DNA of 64,000 bases from Herbinix sp. (GCA_029240245.1 JARBTJ010000004.1:62001-126000), one strand, 5' to 3'; shown: positions 36,347 to 44,544, counted from the first letter of the stretch. Notes: generated from the letters alone by a model not told the origin. Numbers and translations are program-made.

Positions 36347-36952
36347 CTATTTGCCGACTCTTAATTTATTGATTCTGTGTTTGTATTGCGAAATGTTTAT
36401 TGGTTTCTTAGGTGTTTCAACCATTTTTAATTCGATTTCATCTTCCGATGATCTCGTTTCAATTTCTGTCTCAATATCTGCTCTTAATTCAACTGATGTA
36501 GCGGAGTAAACCGGTCTTTTCTTTACCACAAGCGTGATATGGTCAAGGTCTAACTTTTCAACATGCCTTATTGGAAGTTCGTTCGCCCTTTGCTCCAGGT
36601 TGTCAACCACGTTGTACATACCAAAAGACCAACCTTTAATCTTTCCTTGTTTTGCAAGTTCAATAATCGTCTTGTCGTCAATCAGCACATCTGCGTGAAG
36701 TCCTATTGCATCCTCTCTAAGAGTCAACGTGCTTTTTTCTGTGCTTGCATACACGTGAGTGCTATCGTGATCTACTGTAACCGATATGTTTCCGGCTCTT
36801 TCGATTGCATCCGAAAACGCTCTTTCTTCGATAACTTCTATACATCTTCCGTGTTTTGTGATAACTGGCCTTGACTTTTTACCTGTCACATTTACATATC
36901 CGGTAATTTGTACTTTATCGTCTGCCCTAATCTCTATTTTCGTTGTCTTCAC
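36347..36952 (-). CDS. HK97-family prohead protease
   Basis: About 201 aa. Core VQITGYVNVTGK, then IEERAFSDAI, TVDHDSTHVYAST (catalytic His within the family HD motif) and GWSFGMYNV with the likely Ser. The acidic C-terminal tail is usual. The start is uncertain: GTG 36952 has AGGG 7 nt upstream and is preferred, while an in-frame ATG at 36973 has no ribosome site. Either start overlaps the portal gene. Confidence 0.88.
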   Translation of the reverse strand: MKTTKIEIRADDKVQITGYVNVTGKKSRPVITKHGRCIEVIEERAFSDAIERAGNISVTVDHDSTHVYASTEKSTLTLREDAIGLHADVLIDDKTIIELAKQGKIKGWSFGMYNVVDNLEQRANELPIRHVEKLDLDHITLVVKKRPVYSATSVELRADIETEIETRSSEDEIELKMVETPKKPINISQYKHRINKLRVGK

Positions 36953-38186
36953 CCTCTTTCCCTGTTGATGCATTATTCATTGTCTGTGCCTTATCCGTAT
37001 TTGGCGTATAGATCTGCTTAGTTTTGGTGTCATACAGCACGGAGTTAAGTCCAAGGTTAATCCAATCAATGCCGAACGCTTCCATGTTCTCCATATACCG
37101 CGCTTCATCGATTTGCAGAAATCCTTTTTCAATTCCTATGCCGTAAGCTTCATATCTCGATTTAATGTCACCTTTTAGCATCTCTTTTGTATCAAAGGCC
37201 CAATAAAAAGACTTCTTTTCTTTTTCAAGAAGGAAGTCTCTGTTTAAAGCGCATTCTATTGCTCTTAATAGTGGCATTATTCCAAGTTTAAAAGCGTTGT
37301 TGTACTCTTTTTCTGTCCCGGTTCCAGTGATTACATTTACCGGGAAAAGAAACAACTTGCAAATTTCAGACGAATTTGTTTCTTTGTTTTCGTTTAATTG
37401 CATTTCTACGGATGAGTTAGAAGCTTCCTGGAACTCTATTCCTTTGTTTAACACAACAACGTTCTCTGAATTATTGCTGTAAAGTCTGGCATATGCTTCT
37501 CTTAACGCTTTCATTGCATTTTCAGAAATTTCTTTTTCGGCTTTTAAAAACCCTTTTCGATTTCCGCCTTTTTTAACAAGGTTTTCTTCGAATATCAGCG
37601 TGTTATACGCAACACTAAGAAATAATGAGTTTTCTTTTATGATGCTTGACCCTTTGGCTCCGTCAATTGTATTTCTTAGTATTTTTACAAACTCAAACGG
37701 CTTATACCGTTTTCCCATAACCGTGATATCGTAGTCTTTAAAGATAGGGTCTGTGCTTTCTATGTGTGAAATATGCATTTCGTTTACGTAGTGTAAGCTT
37801 TCTACCACACCAAAACCACGATTGATATAGGCATATCCACCTTTTCCAAGGTAATAATCGGTTATTAAGGCTCTCCAAAACTGTGCAGCATCGAGCGTAT
37901 CACCCGTGTCGTCATTTAACAGACTCACCCTTCTGTCGTTCTTTATTTCCTCGACTTTTCCGTTATTATCCCGGTATAATTTAATTGGTAGCATGGAAAC
38001 CGTGTCAGCTGCAAATCTTATGCAGCCTTGTATCGATGGAATGCTAAGTGCTTCTGCTTTCGTAACTGTAGTTTTACCGATTAATGCTTGCAAGAGCGAA
38101 TCTTCATATTCCGGAAATCCATCTGCCCTCTCTTCCGGCTCAGCTCTTGTTTTTAATATGTTTGCACTGTCTTGTATGTATCCCAA
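36927..38186 (-). CDS. phage portal protein (HK97 type)
   Basis: 419 aa. ALSIPSIQGCIRFAADTVSMLPIKLYRD at the N-terminus, WRALITDYYLGKGGYAYINR, then NAFKLGIMPLLRAIECALNRDFL in the clip/crown region are portal family hallmarks. TTG start with AGAGGTG upstream. Forms the dodecameric DNA-entry vertex. Confidence 0.94.
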   Translation of the reverse strand: MGYIQDSANILKTRAEPEERADGFPEYEDSLLQALIGKTTVTKAEALSIPSIQGCIRFAADTVSMLPIKLYRDNNGKVEEIKNDRRVSLLNDDTGDTLDAAQFWRALITDYYLGKGGYAYINRGFGVVESLHYVNEMHISHIESTDPIFKDYDITVMGKRYKPFEFVKILRNTIDGAKGSSIIKENSLFLSVAYNTLIFEENLVKKGGNRKGFLKAEKEISENAMKALREAYARLYSNNSENVVVLNKGIEFQEASNSSVEMQLNENKETNSSEICKLFLFPVNVITGTGTEKEYNNAFKLGIMPLLRAIECALNRDFLLEKEKKSFYWAFDTKEMLKGDIKSRYEAYGIGIEKGFLQIDEARYMENMEAFGIDWINLGLNSVLYDTKTKQIYTPNTDKAQTMNNASTGKEGEDNENRD

Positions 38187-38208
38187 TTGATCACCTCTTT
38201 CATGCTAA

Positions 38209-38439
38209 TTAAATCAGCTTATATGCAATAATCTTAATGCCTTTTGAGTGCTTATGTTCTAATTCATCGTCATAAGTATTTTTATAATACTCTAATTTTT
38301 TCACTAGATTTTCTGGCGGGTTAATAATAATTTCAGGGCATTCAAATCCTGGCATTTCTATAAACAACATTAAAGATTGATTGTTTTTTATCGCTGTGTT
38401 AACTGCAAATTCTAATTTCTTAATTTTTCTAATTTTCAT
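38209..38439 (-). CDS. 76-aa hypothetical protein between terminase and portal
   Basis: AGGAGG precedes the ATG. Basic N-terminus and a FIEMPGFECPEIIINPPENLV segment. Small proteins of this kind often sit at this point in clostridial phages; no function known. Confidence 0.65.
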   Translation of the reverse strand: MKIRKIKKLEFAVNTAIKNNQSLMLFIEMPGFECPEIIINPPENLVKKLEYYKNTYDDELEHKHSKGIKIIAYKLI

Positions 38440-38450
38440 TGCGCTTCCTC

Positions 38451-40130
38451 CTAATATTGGGCCACAAAATCAGAACCAAATAACATGTCTTGTTGCAATA
38501 AATAAACCGCATTGATAGTCGAAACAACCATATCGACCTTCCCTGCGGATTTCTTTTTATTAACGTATTTATTTAAGTTTGTATCTTCTGTACATCGAGC
38601 ATTTTCAAAGTTGTTTTCAAGTAATAAGTTTTCGTCATACTCGAATAATTTCTCTAGAATATACTCTTTTAAAAGTTTTGTTGGCATGTGCAGTACACTG
38701 GAATGCTGTTTGATCTCTACGCATTCATAACCGGCTTCTTCTAGTTTTTGGACGGTGCTTATTGCGTTCCATCTGTCGTAACCTATCTGTATAATTTCAA
38801 CGCCGTATTTGTCTTCTAGTCCTATTATGAAGCGTTCAACAAATCCATAATCAATAACCTCTTGGCCACACGCAAAACATTCACCGTTTTTTATTGCTCG
38901 TCTGTAGTCAAAGTTTTCCTTCTTACTTTTAGAGTCGATCTTATCCTCTGGAATAAACGCCCATACTTTAGATTTTATCTTACCGTCGTTTTCGCAATCC
39001 ATGGAGACTGATACATTATCATCGGATAGTGATAGGTCAAGGCCTATGTACACTCTCTTATTCTTCCATGAAGACAAGTCTTCTTTTACCTTGCATTCTC
39101 TTACCTTGGTTACTTCGATATATCCCTCTACACCAAGGCCCTTGTATTTAATGTTGTTGTGTTTACAAAGATAGTTTTCTCGCTTATTCTCATAGAGAAT
39201 TGCGTCTTCGCGCATATCTTTAATCGCTTGAAATATGTAATCATGCGCCACGGCTACCGGATTGGACTGATATATCACTAAGTCGTTTGTCTTCCATTGA
39301 TCGTTTATTAAGAGGTCATCGTCAGGTTCGTAAAGAAGTGAAAACATTCTTTTGTTATCTCTTAATTCATCTAATGTTTTCTTTCCCTTGTCCACTTCAT
39401 CGATCATAACGTTGTTGTCGTTCGGGTATTGCGTGCTTATGATTATTCCTAATTTGTTAAACAATGTAATCTGTGATGATCTCATGGCTTCTACCGGATA
39501 TGAATCCATGGCTCCGGCTTCGTCTGCCAAGAATGCATTTGCTAACTTACCATCCATTCTATCTTCTGAATATGCTAACGGTATATACTCGCTCTCGGTA
39601 AGCAAGCACCTTACTTCGCTTCGTAGGATTTTAAACACATCGTCTTCGATTAGTACCGGACTTGATTTGATAATCTTTCTTATGGCGATCTTTAACTCAC
39701 TTGACAACTTAAGGTCTGGAGCTACCGAAAAGAATCGACTGAACTGTGTATCAGTAAGCATTAATAATATAAAAATAACCCCACTATTGAATGTCTTGAA
39801 ATTTTTTCTCGCAATCTCCAATAGAGCGGTTATGTAATATCTAGTTTTTAAATCTGTTTTTAACTTGGTACAGAAGATTGCGGTTATTAAAAACCAGGCA
39901 TAATCTTCTAACCCTTCATCCATTGGTACTAACAAATCAGGATGAATCATTAATTTGAGTACTTTACAAATTTTACTGTAGGCCTTTTCGTCGATTACGG
40001 CTTCTGCATTGTTTCCGTCTACAATATCTATCCATGACTTTGCTTGTTTTTTTACATACTTCGGAACTTTACTATTGCCATCTTCTAGACACCATAGGCA
40101 ATATTTATATGCTCTACCTTCTTTAACCAT
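38451..40130 (-). CDS. terminase large subunit (Terminase_1 family)
   Basis: 559 aa. The ATPase Walker A is EIARKNFKT rather than the GKS/GKT canonical form, a variant seen in this terminase subgroup. Walker B is NAFLADEAGAMD. The nuclease domain contains YIGLDLSLSDDNVSVS and QIGYDRWNA, with Asp residues for metal binding. Start overlaps the small subunit by 8 bp. Packages DNA through the portal. Confidence 0.94.
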   Translation of the reverse strand: MVKEGRAYKYCLWCLEDGNSKVPKYVKKQAKSWIDIVDGNNAEAVIDEKAYSKICKVLKLMIHPDLLVPMDEGLEDYAWFLITAIFCTKLKTDLKTRYYITALLEIARKNFKTFNSGVIFILLMLTDTQFSRFFSVAPDLKLSSELKIAIRKIIKSSPVLIEDDVFKILRSEVRCLLTESEYIPLAYSEDRMDGKLANAFLADEAGAMDSYPVEAMRSSQITLFNKLGIIISTQYPNDNNVMIDEVDKGKKTLDELRDNKRMFSLLYEPDDDLLINDQWKTNDLVIYQSNPVAVAHDYIFQAIKDMREDAILYENKRENYLCKHNNIKYKGLGVEGYIEVTKVRECKVKEDLSSWKNKRVYIGLDLSLSDDNVSVSMDCENDGKIKSKVWAFIPEDKIDSKSKKENFDYRRAIKNGECFACGQEVIDYGFVERFIIGLEDKYGVEIIQIGYDRWNAISTVQKLEEAGYECVEIKQHSSVLHMPTKLLKEYILEKLFEYDENLLLENNFENARCTEDTNLNKYVNKKKSAGKVDMVVSTINAVYLLQQDMLFGSDFVAQY

Positions 40131-40683
40131 TTAAGATATCCTTTAAATTAGATTTCTTATCTTCTTTCTTTGGTATAGATCGTAGTGCTGCAGCAATTGT
40201 CATGATGTTTTCTTTCTCTATGTCAAGAAGCATTTTCCTTTTAGATTGTATCGACGAATCGTATCCAAGCAACATTTTAAGTGATTCGTTGTATGATTTT
40301 GAATAGCTTCTTATTATTTTTGCTCTTTCTTCTTCCGGAGCTGAGTCTATTTCATCTTCAAAAGCATCGTTAAGGCTTTCTATGATCTCATAGCATCTCT
40401 CTTTTTTACTTTCCATGTCAACGCATTCTGCTATCATTAAGCAGTATCTATTGATGATGACTTCATATATAGCATCGTTTTTGTCGATACCTGTCAACAA
40501 CATGTCAAGTCTTATAAACTCATCATGAGCGATTTTGTTTTTTGCAACTTCCGGACGTTCTTTCAATGCTTGTCCGGATGCAAGCGCTTTCTCACCTTGT
40601 TTTCTCTGTTTTAATTCTGATTTAGTGCGGTGTGACTTCTTTTCTGACGATAATACTGTGAATGGCTTTGGTGGTGTAGGCAT
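40123..40683 (-). CDS. terminase small subunit (P27-like)
   Basis: 186 aa, basic N-terminus (KPFTVLSSEKKSHRTKSELKQR) followed by a helical region. AAAGGAGG precedes the ATG. P27-type small subunits share this TKSELKQR-like opening and location. Recognises the packaging site. Confidence 0.85.
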   Translation of the reverse strand: MPTPPKPFTVLSSEKKSHRTKSELKQRKQGEKALASGQALKERPEVAKNKIAHDEFIRLDMLLTGIDKNDAIYEVIINRYCLMIAECVDMESKKERCYEIIESLNDAFEDEIDSAPEEERAKIIRSYSKSYNESLKMLLGYDSSIQSKRKMLLDIEKENIMTIAAALRSIPKKEDKKSNLKDILNG

Positions 40684-40863
40684 TGTATGAACCTCCTTTC
40701 AAATGTTGATGTGGGAATATTTTATTTACGAATGCCCAAGGTTGGTGTTGAAGTGTTTAGAAATATAACCATTGACCCCTCCGGGGGTATGTTTATGCGC
40801 TCCGTTTTGTACTGACAGCCAATTTCTAATACTTTTATTCATTTATACATTTACTATTTATAT

Positions 40864-41094
40864 TTATTTAAAAATACTGGCTGTTCCTATCGGTATGTTG
40901 CGCCCTCCACATGCAATACATGATTGTCCATCTGATTTGTGTGTAGGATATACGTTTATTTCACCACAATCATAGCACTTATGGGCAATGTACTTTCCAT
41001 GCTTTATATTGTGATTTCGTTCTATTATGAATTTGTTCAGCGGTTCATTCGCTTTAATTGCAATTATCAATTCGTTGTCTTTATCTCTTAACAT
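40864..41094 (-). CDS. 76-aa zinc-ribbon protein
   Basis: CYDC and CIAC in the C-terminal half form a four-Cys zinc ribbon. ATG 41094 is chosen for its AGGGG 7 nt upstream. Overlaps the HNH gene end by 14 bp, implying translational coupling. The 40684-40863 gap downstream holds no supported gene and may contain the packaging (cos/pac) region. Confidence 0.65.
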   Translation of the reverse strand: MLRDKDNELIIAIKANEPLNKFIIERNHNIKHGKYIAHKCYDCGEINVYPTHKSDGQSCIACGGRNIPIGTASIFK

Positions 41095-41497
41095 TTGCAT
41101 TCCCCTGCTCTTTTATTATCCTTAACACTTCCAATGTTGGTATCTCTCCACACTCCATCTTCTCATGATGCACCTCGCATGTAGTGATTAAGTTTTCGTT
41201 ATCCAATCTTTTGTCAAAGTCTTTATGAAGCGGTATAGCATGATGTACCGACGTGTTGTCGTATGTAAACTGATTAGTTGTTCCATAAAGATTGCGTATA
41301 CATATCTGACATATGTATAGATCACGTTCCTTAATCTCTTCTCTCTTATCTTGCCATGCTTTAGAGTTGCGAAACCGATATATTTCTAAATTCTTTTCTT
41401 TAAACTTCTTCTGACGTTCATTTATTAGTTTCTGTTTCTGATCACATATATGCTTGCTGTCATGTATATGTCCACATGAGCTGCATGACTTAAGCAT
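41081..41497 (-). CDS. HNH endonuclease
   Basis: 138 aa. Cys pairs at both ends of the core (CSSCGHIH; CQICI) and an HNH centre SVHHAIPLHKDFDKRLDNENLITTC..H. HNH proteins next to terminase assist cos cleavage and packaging in many siphoviruses. ATG 41497 has GAGGG upstream; the longer TTG-started frame is less likely. Confidence 0.9.
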   Translation of the reverse strand: MLKSCSSCGHIHDSKHICDQKQKLINERQKKFKEKNLEIYRFRNSKAWQDKREEIKERDLYICQICIRNLYGTTNQFTYDNTSVHHAIPLHKDFDKRLDNENLITTCEVHHEKMECGEIPTLEVLRIIKEQGNANVKR

Positions 41498-41660
41498 GCC
41501 CAACCCTCACTACGCATCTATTATCCGGTTGTATCTCTATCTTTGCGCCACTGCTTGAACCCTGTATCTTTACTTCCTTACCGCATATCTTTCTACTGAT
41601 TAGAGGACATTCAATACAGTTCGTTGGTTGTTTATCTGTTATAATCTTATATACCTTCAT
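41490..41660 (-). CDS. 56-aa Cys-containing protein
   Basis: Reads MKVYKIITDKQPTNCIECPL through ICGKEV and ends RCVVRVGHA. Cys15, 18, 26 and 49 could bind a metal. It ends inside the HNH start (8-bp overlap), which supports expression. Below the usual ORF length cutoff and easily missed. Confidence 0.6.
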   Translation of the reverse strand: MKVYKIITDKQPTNCIECPLISRKICGKEVKIQGSSSGAKIEIQPDNRCVVRVGHA

Positions 41661-41664
41661 ATAC

Positions 41665-41820
41665 TCACCACGCCTTATCTATTGGTTTTCCGTTGGTAGA
41701 ACAGTTAATGTTTTTTGTTTTGTCGCATACTGGGTATTTAACATCTTTGTTATACTTGCATCTTGTTTTCTTACATTGGATGTTTTTTGATGGATCACAT
41801 AAATATATTTTATTTTCCAT
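41665..41820 (-). CDS. 51-aa Cys-rich protein
   Basis: Start ATG 41820 with AGGAAGGAG upstream. Cys at 8, 15, 20, 31 and 38 in CDPSKNIQCKKTRC and VCDKTKNINC, like two repeats of a small zinc knuckle. The same frame is open back into the tRNA-like gene, but the longer start has no site. Confidence 0.65.
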   Translation of the reverse strand: MENKIYLCDPSKNIQCKKTRCKYNKDVKYPVCDKTKNINCSTNGKPIDKAW

Positions 41821-41868
41821 GTCGTCTCCTTCCTTATTTATTTGTATTGTTTTATCATTCGCACATAG

Positions 41869-41956
41869 TTGGAAGTGTGGGATTTGAACCCACGTCACCA
41901 TTTAGGCACATCGGTTAGTATACCAATTGCATTCGACCAAACTCTGCCAACTTCCC
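41869..41956 (-). tRNA. tRNA-Ser-like gene with 8-nt anticodon loop
   Basis: 88 nt. Positions T8-G9-GCAGAG, D-arm TTGGTCGAATGC, long variable arm GTGCC-TAAAT-GGTGAC, T-arm GTGGG-TTCAAAT-CCCAC and acceptor GGAAGT/ACTTCC fit bacterial class II tRNA-Ser. Pair 1-72 is G-A. The anticodon stem ATTGG/CCGAT encloses TATACTAA (8 nt); placing T33 at the third loop base gives anticodon ACT, reading the serine codon AGU. CCA is not encoded. Possibly functional, possibly decayed. Confidence 0.75.
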
Positions 41957-41964
41957 ATGAAAAA

Positions 41965-41996
41965 GGCACCGTTACGAGAATTCCCGTTTCGATGCC
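41965..41996 (-). terminator. terminator immediately upstream of the tRNA-Ser-like gene
   Basis: On the minus strand GGCATCG pairs with CGGTGCC, followed by TTTTT, ending about 3 nt before the tRNA 5' end. Together with the hairpin at 42056-42087 it separates early from late genes. Confidence 0.7.
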
Positions 41997-42055
41997 TACC
42001 TGTACTCTCACAGGCTTTGAATTATCTTATGGCCTCTTGGCTCTGATATTTGTAT

Positions 42056-42087
42056 AAAAGGCACTCTTTTATAATCGAATGCCTTTT
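42056..42087 (-). terminator. terminator after the late regulator gene
   Basis: On the minus strand AAAAGGCA pairs with TGCCTTTT around a 16-nt loop. It would end the early leftward transcript just after the RinA/ArpU-like gene. Confidence 0.7.
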
Positions 42088-42104
42088 TATGGGGAGTATA
42101 AGTA

Positions 42105-42180
42105 TTGGACCATCATGGGGTTTGTGATGGTAATCAGTTACCGGACTTATTCAGACCGGCAACCGCTAGGAGGACCCCCT
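42105..42180. other. dense hairpin region between early and late genes
   Basis: CCATCA/TGATGG (42110-42115/42125-42130) and GTTACCGG/CCGGCAAC (42137-42144/42156-42163) form two hairpins, and GGGG (42117-42120) could pair with CCCC (42175-42178). No coding frame explains them. Could be a structured RNA, a regulator binding site or a processing region in 42088-42225. Confidence 0.4.
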
Positions 42181-42225
42181 GTAGGTGTTTGTTTATCCTT
42201 TAATGATTTAATATTATCACATATC

Positions 42226-42639
42226 TTATGGGCATTGCGGGCAACATTTATTTTCCTTGATGTATTTATAATATTTTCTCGATGCAGTTCTCCTGTCCAT
42301 ACCTATTTCATCCCCGATGCAATCCCAGTTCATATTGTTGATGCATCTCAACCTAAGGATTAACCTTAACTCTGTATCGTCAACCGCATTTATGTACCGT
42401 TCTATTCTGCCTCTGACAAGGTATAGTTCTTTTAGCTTAATATCATATAACTCTTCAATCTCTAGTTCGGCTATAGCTCTGTCGCATGTCTTATCACTAG
42501 TTCCGCTACCAAATGGCATATCTGTTATTTCTTGCCCTTTTATATATGATCTTGACTTCAATTCTTCAAGCTGTTTTTTTAACACTCCAATTTCTTTGTT
42601 GATCCAGTGTAGTTGGTTTAATTCTTTCTCTGTCGTAAT
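42226..42639 (-). CDS. RinA/ArpU-like late transcription regulator (DUF1492, sigma-70 region 4-like)
   Basis: About 137 aa if started at ATT 42639, which has AAGGGG 6 nt upstream and restores the expected N-terminus TTEKELNQLHWINKEIGVL. The first ATG/GTG/TTG-type start, GTG 42585, has no ribosome site and cuts the first helix. The C-terminal half is a helix-turn-helix (LRLRCINNMNWDCIGDEIGMDRRTASRKYY). Family members switch on late phage operons. Last gene before two terminators. Confidence 0.8.
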   Translation of the reverse strand: MTTEKELNQLHWINKEIGVLKKQLEELKSRSYIKGQEITDMPFGSGTSDKTCDRAIAELEIEELYDIKLKELYLVRGRIERYINAVDDTELRLILRLRCINNMNWDCIGDEIGMDRRTASRKYYKYIKENKCCPQCP

Positions 42640-42642
42640 TAA

Positions 42643-42771
42643 TCACCCCTTATCTTTTCTGTCCATAAATTTCTGTGCCATGGCTGCTACCTGGATTAGC
42701 TCAACCGCTCCGTTAATAGCCTCGCTCTTTAATGCTTCAATGTCATACCCAAATTCGCTATTTCTTTTTAT
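42643..42771 (-). CDS. 42-codon ORF with apparent ATA start
   Basis: The frame reads KRNSEFGYDIEALKSEAING then AVELIQVAAMAQKFMDRK and stops at TGA overlapping the RinA-like ribosome site. It looks coding, but no ATG/GTG/TTG precedes it; the only candidate is ATA 42771. Either a rare start, coupling from the overlapping upstream gene, or a damaged gene. Confidence 0.4.
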   Translation of the reverse strand: MKRNSEFGYDIEALKSEAINGAVELIQVAAMAQKFMDRKDKG

Positions 42772-42777
42772 GCTATT

Positions 42778-43071
42778 TCATATCTCTTTCATGGCCGTGT
42801 TAATATTATTGAAACACTCCTGCGCTTCCTCGACCTCTTCTTTAATCACTGCGTACCCTTCATGATCTGAATTAAACGGAGGAAACTTTTCATTTGCCGA
42901 CTTAAGCTCTTTAAATACTAAACATATTACATCGTTTTTAACTGCATCCATTTCACTAATTACCTCTCTGTATTTATTTATGTGTGACGCATACGCCTTT
43001 GCTAATTCGCATTCCTCCGGCTCTACATCACATATTCGGCATGGACATATATCTTTGCATATGTTAATCAT
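42778..43071 (-). CDS. MazG-like small protein with N-terminal Cys motif
   Basis: 97 aa from ATG 43071 (AAAGGTGGG upstream). Residues 9-20 carry CPCRICDVEPEEC. The later ELKSANEKFPPFNSDHEGYA and VIKEEVEEAQECF resemble the MazG-like nucleotide pyrophosphohydrolase helix pair with its EExxE-type metal site. Overlaps the upstream gene by 4 bp. Confidence 0.65.
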   Translation of the reverse strand: MINICKDICPCRICDVEPEECELAKAYASHINKYREVISEMDAVKNDVICLVFKELKSANEKFPPFNSDHEGYAVIKEEVEEAQECFNNINTAMKEI

Positions 43072-43421
43072 GATGTCCCACCTTTCAATGCTGCCTCGGC
43101 TTCTTCTCTGGTGAGGAACCAATCTTTATTAATATCACCGATGGAGTACTCCGTGTATCCGTGAATATACGATTCACTCCTGATAACTTTTTCAAAGTCC
43201 ATAAAATCTTTATCCGTAATATGGTATATAATTGTTCCGTTTGGTACAGGAGCTTTATGAATTAACCCTTGTTCCTCCGCTTGACGGTAATAGTCTAATT
43301 CCTTATTGAGTTTGTTGATTAAATCATTCCGCCTGTTAAGTTCTTTTCCTTGCTGTTCTATTAATTCAATCCTTCTGGCGTTCTCTTCCTCCAGGACTTG
43401 AATAAGTTCGTCTTTATTCAT
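43068..43421 (-). CDS. 117-aa coiled-coil hypothetical protein
   Basis: Residues 1-50 form a coiled coil (LIQVLEEENARRIELIEQQG); the rest is a compact domain ending FLTREEAEAALKGG. GATAAAGCC precedes the ATG with AAAGGAG further upstream. Ends in an ATGA overlap with the MazG-like gene. Confidence 0.65.
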   Translation of the reverse strand: MNKDELIQVLEEENARRIELIEQQGKELNRRNDLINKLNKELDYYRQAEEQGLIHKAPVPNGTIIYHITDKDFMDFEKVIRSESYIHGYTEYSIGDINKDWFLTREEAEAALKGGTS

Positions 43422-43448
43422 ATAGGCTTTATCTCCTTTCTTGATAAA

Positions 43449-43613
43449 TCAAATTACCTTAGTAACTTGCCATATTTCATAGCCATTATCTGCTTTTGCT
43501 TTTCTCTCAATTTCTTCATCCTCCATTACCGATGCTATGTCTTCGGCATCATGCACGGTTTCAGCTTCAACTTCCATAGTGCAAAATCTTGCAAATTCAA
43601 CTTTATATTTCAT
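43449..43613 (-). CDS. 54-aa prophage protein
   Basis: MKYKVEFARFCTMEVEAETV, then HDAEDIASVMEDEEIERKAK and YEIWQVTKVI. Looks like a small alpha/beta protein with a beta-helix-beta order. AAAGGAAG precedes the ATG. A 29-codon frame upstream ends in its ATGA. Confidence 0.6.
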   Translation of the reverse strand: MKYKVEFARFCTMEVEAETVHDAEDIASVMEDEEIERKAKADNGYEIWQVTKVI

Positions 43614-43699
43614 ATCTTCCTTTCCGATATAGGAGCAACTAACCGCACGTTGTTCGATATGTGAATTCCCATAACGAAAATGATAAGGCTATCTGTCAC
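43610..43699 (-). CDS. possible 29-aa ORF coupled to the 54-aa gene
   Basis: GTG-initiated frame (MTDSLIIFVMGIHISNNVRL...) ends in an ATGA overlap with the next gene. AGGA abuts the GTG with no spacer, so the start is doubtful. Supported only by the coupling. Confidence 0.35.
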   Translation of the reverse strand: MTDSLIIFVMGIHISNNVRLVAPISERKI

Positions 43700-43715
43700 T
43701 CCTATATCTGTGTGA

Positions 43716-43952
43716 TTAAATCTCTGATATAAACACACACCAACCATATGTGATTTTATATTTGCCCGGAGCTACACCTTCCAGATATTCCTGTGCTACC
43801 AGTTCAAATTGTCTCCAAATATCATCAATATCGTTGTGGGAATAATTATCTTCAAGCTCGTCCTCGCTAAGAAACTGCGTATGACCGTGAAGCTCGTTAC
43901 CCTCATACAATCTTATCAATTCTCCAAATGCTTGTTCTATTTCGTAATCCAT
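43716..43952 (-). CDS. 78-aa acidic hypothetical protein
   Basis: GGAAAGGAAAATGT precedes the ATG. Acidic (FLSEDELEDNYSHNDIDDIW), ending YKITYGWCVFISE. No family recognised. Confidence 0.6.
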   Translation of the reverse strand: MDYEIEQAFGELIRLYEGNELHGHTQFLSEDELEDNYSHNDIDDIWRQFELVAQEYLEGVAPGKYKITYGWCVFISEI

Positions 43953-43981
43953 ACATTTTCCTTTCCGCTGTTATCAGCTAA

Positions 43982-44263
43982 TCAATCGTGATTACAAATA
44001 TTACACTTTTTACGTGATATCTTTTTAAATGTTGCTCCAGGTTCTTCTAACTTCGCGTTCTCAAGTCCTTCTTTTCCGCGGCAGCATCCTATAGGCTTCT
44101 TTGTATATTTACCTATGATCTGATAATGTGGAGTTAACAATTCCCACAAGTCTATTTTTACTCCAAACATTGGTATTGGGCATATATAAGCTGTTTTTCT
44201 ACTTCTGTCTATGTAAATGCCTATCCATAAATCAAACCATCTAAAAAATAATTTAACCTTCAT
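43982..44263 (-). CDS. 93-aa hypothetical protein with C-terminal Cys motif
   Basis: AAGGAGG precedes the ATG. Hydrophobic/aromatic N-terminus (FFRWFDLWIGIYIDRS), basic end with KKCNICNHD and an earlier CC. Possibly membrane-associated. Function unknown. Confidence 0.6.
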   Translation of the reverse strand: MKVKLFFRWFDLWIGIYIDRSRKTAYICPIPMFGVKIDLWELLTPHYQIIGKYTKKPIGCCRGKEGLENAKLEEPGATFKKISRKKCNICNHD

Positions 44264-44306
44264 TTTTCCTCCTTATCAACTATACCGGACTTACCGGATG
44301 GATTGG

Positions 44307-44495
44307 TTAGCAAAACGGCAATTCACATTTTCTGCAATGCCTTTTCGCCCTACGTTTACAGTAACAATGCACGTTTCTATGATGCTTACGGTAATTTAAT
44401 CCATGCTTTTTCTTTGGTATATGATGCATTTTAAGATAATTATTAGTTGCTACGATTCCGTTCTCATACAGTTCAAATTCTTGTTCTTGTGTCAA
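44307..44495 (-). CDS. 62-aa His/Cys-rich basic protein
   Basis: TTG start with GGAGG 7 nt upstream. The C-terminal half is rich in His, Arg, Lys and Cys (HCYCKRRAKRHCRKCELPFC), consistent with zinc and nucleic acid binding. Confidence 0.55.
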   Translation of the reverse strand: MTQEQEFELYENGIVATNNYLKMHHIPKKKHGLNYRKHHRNVHCYCKRRAKRHCRKCELPFC

Positions 44496-44515
44496 TCAAA
44501 TTCCTCCAATCTTAA

Positions 44516-44544
44516 TTTACAATTTCTCAAAAATCCTATATAAT
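44516..44544 (+). promoter_or_regulatory. promoter of an opposite-strand moron gene
   Basis: TTTACA (44516-44521), 17 bp, TATAAT (44539-44544), 20 bp before the ORF at 44564. It points against the surrounding leftward early operon. Confidence 0.8.
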
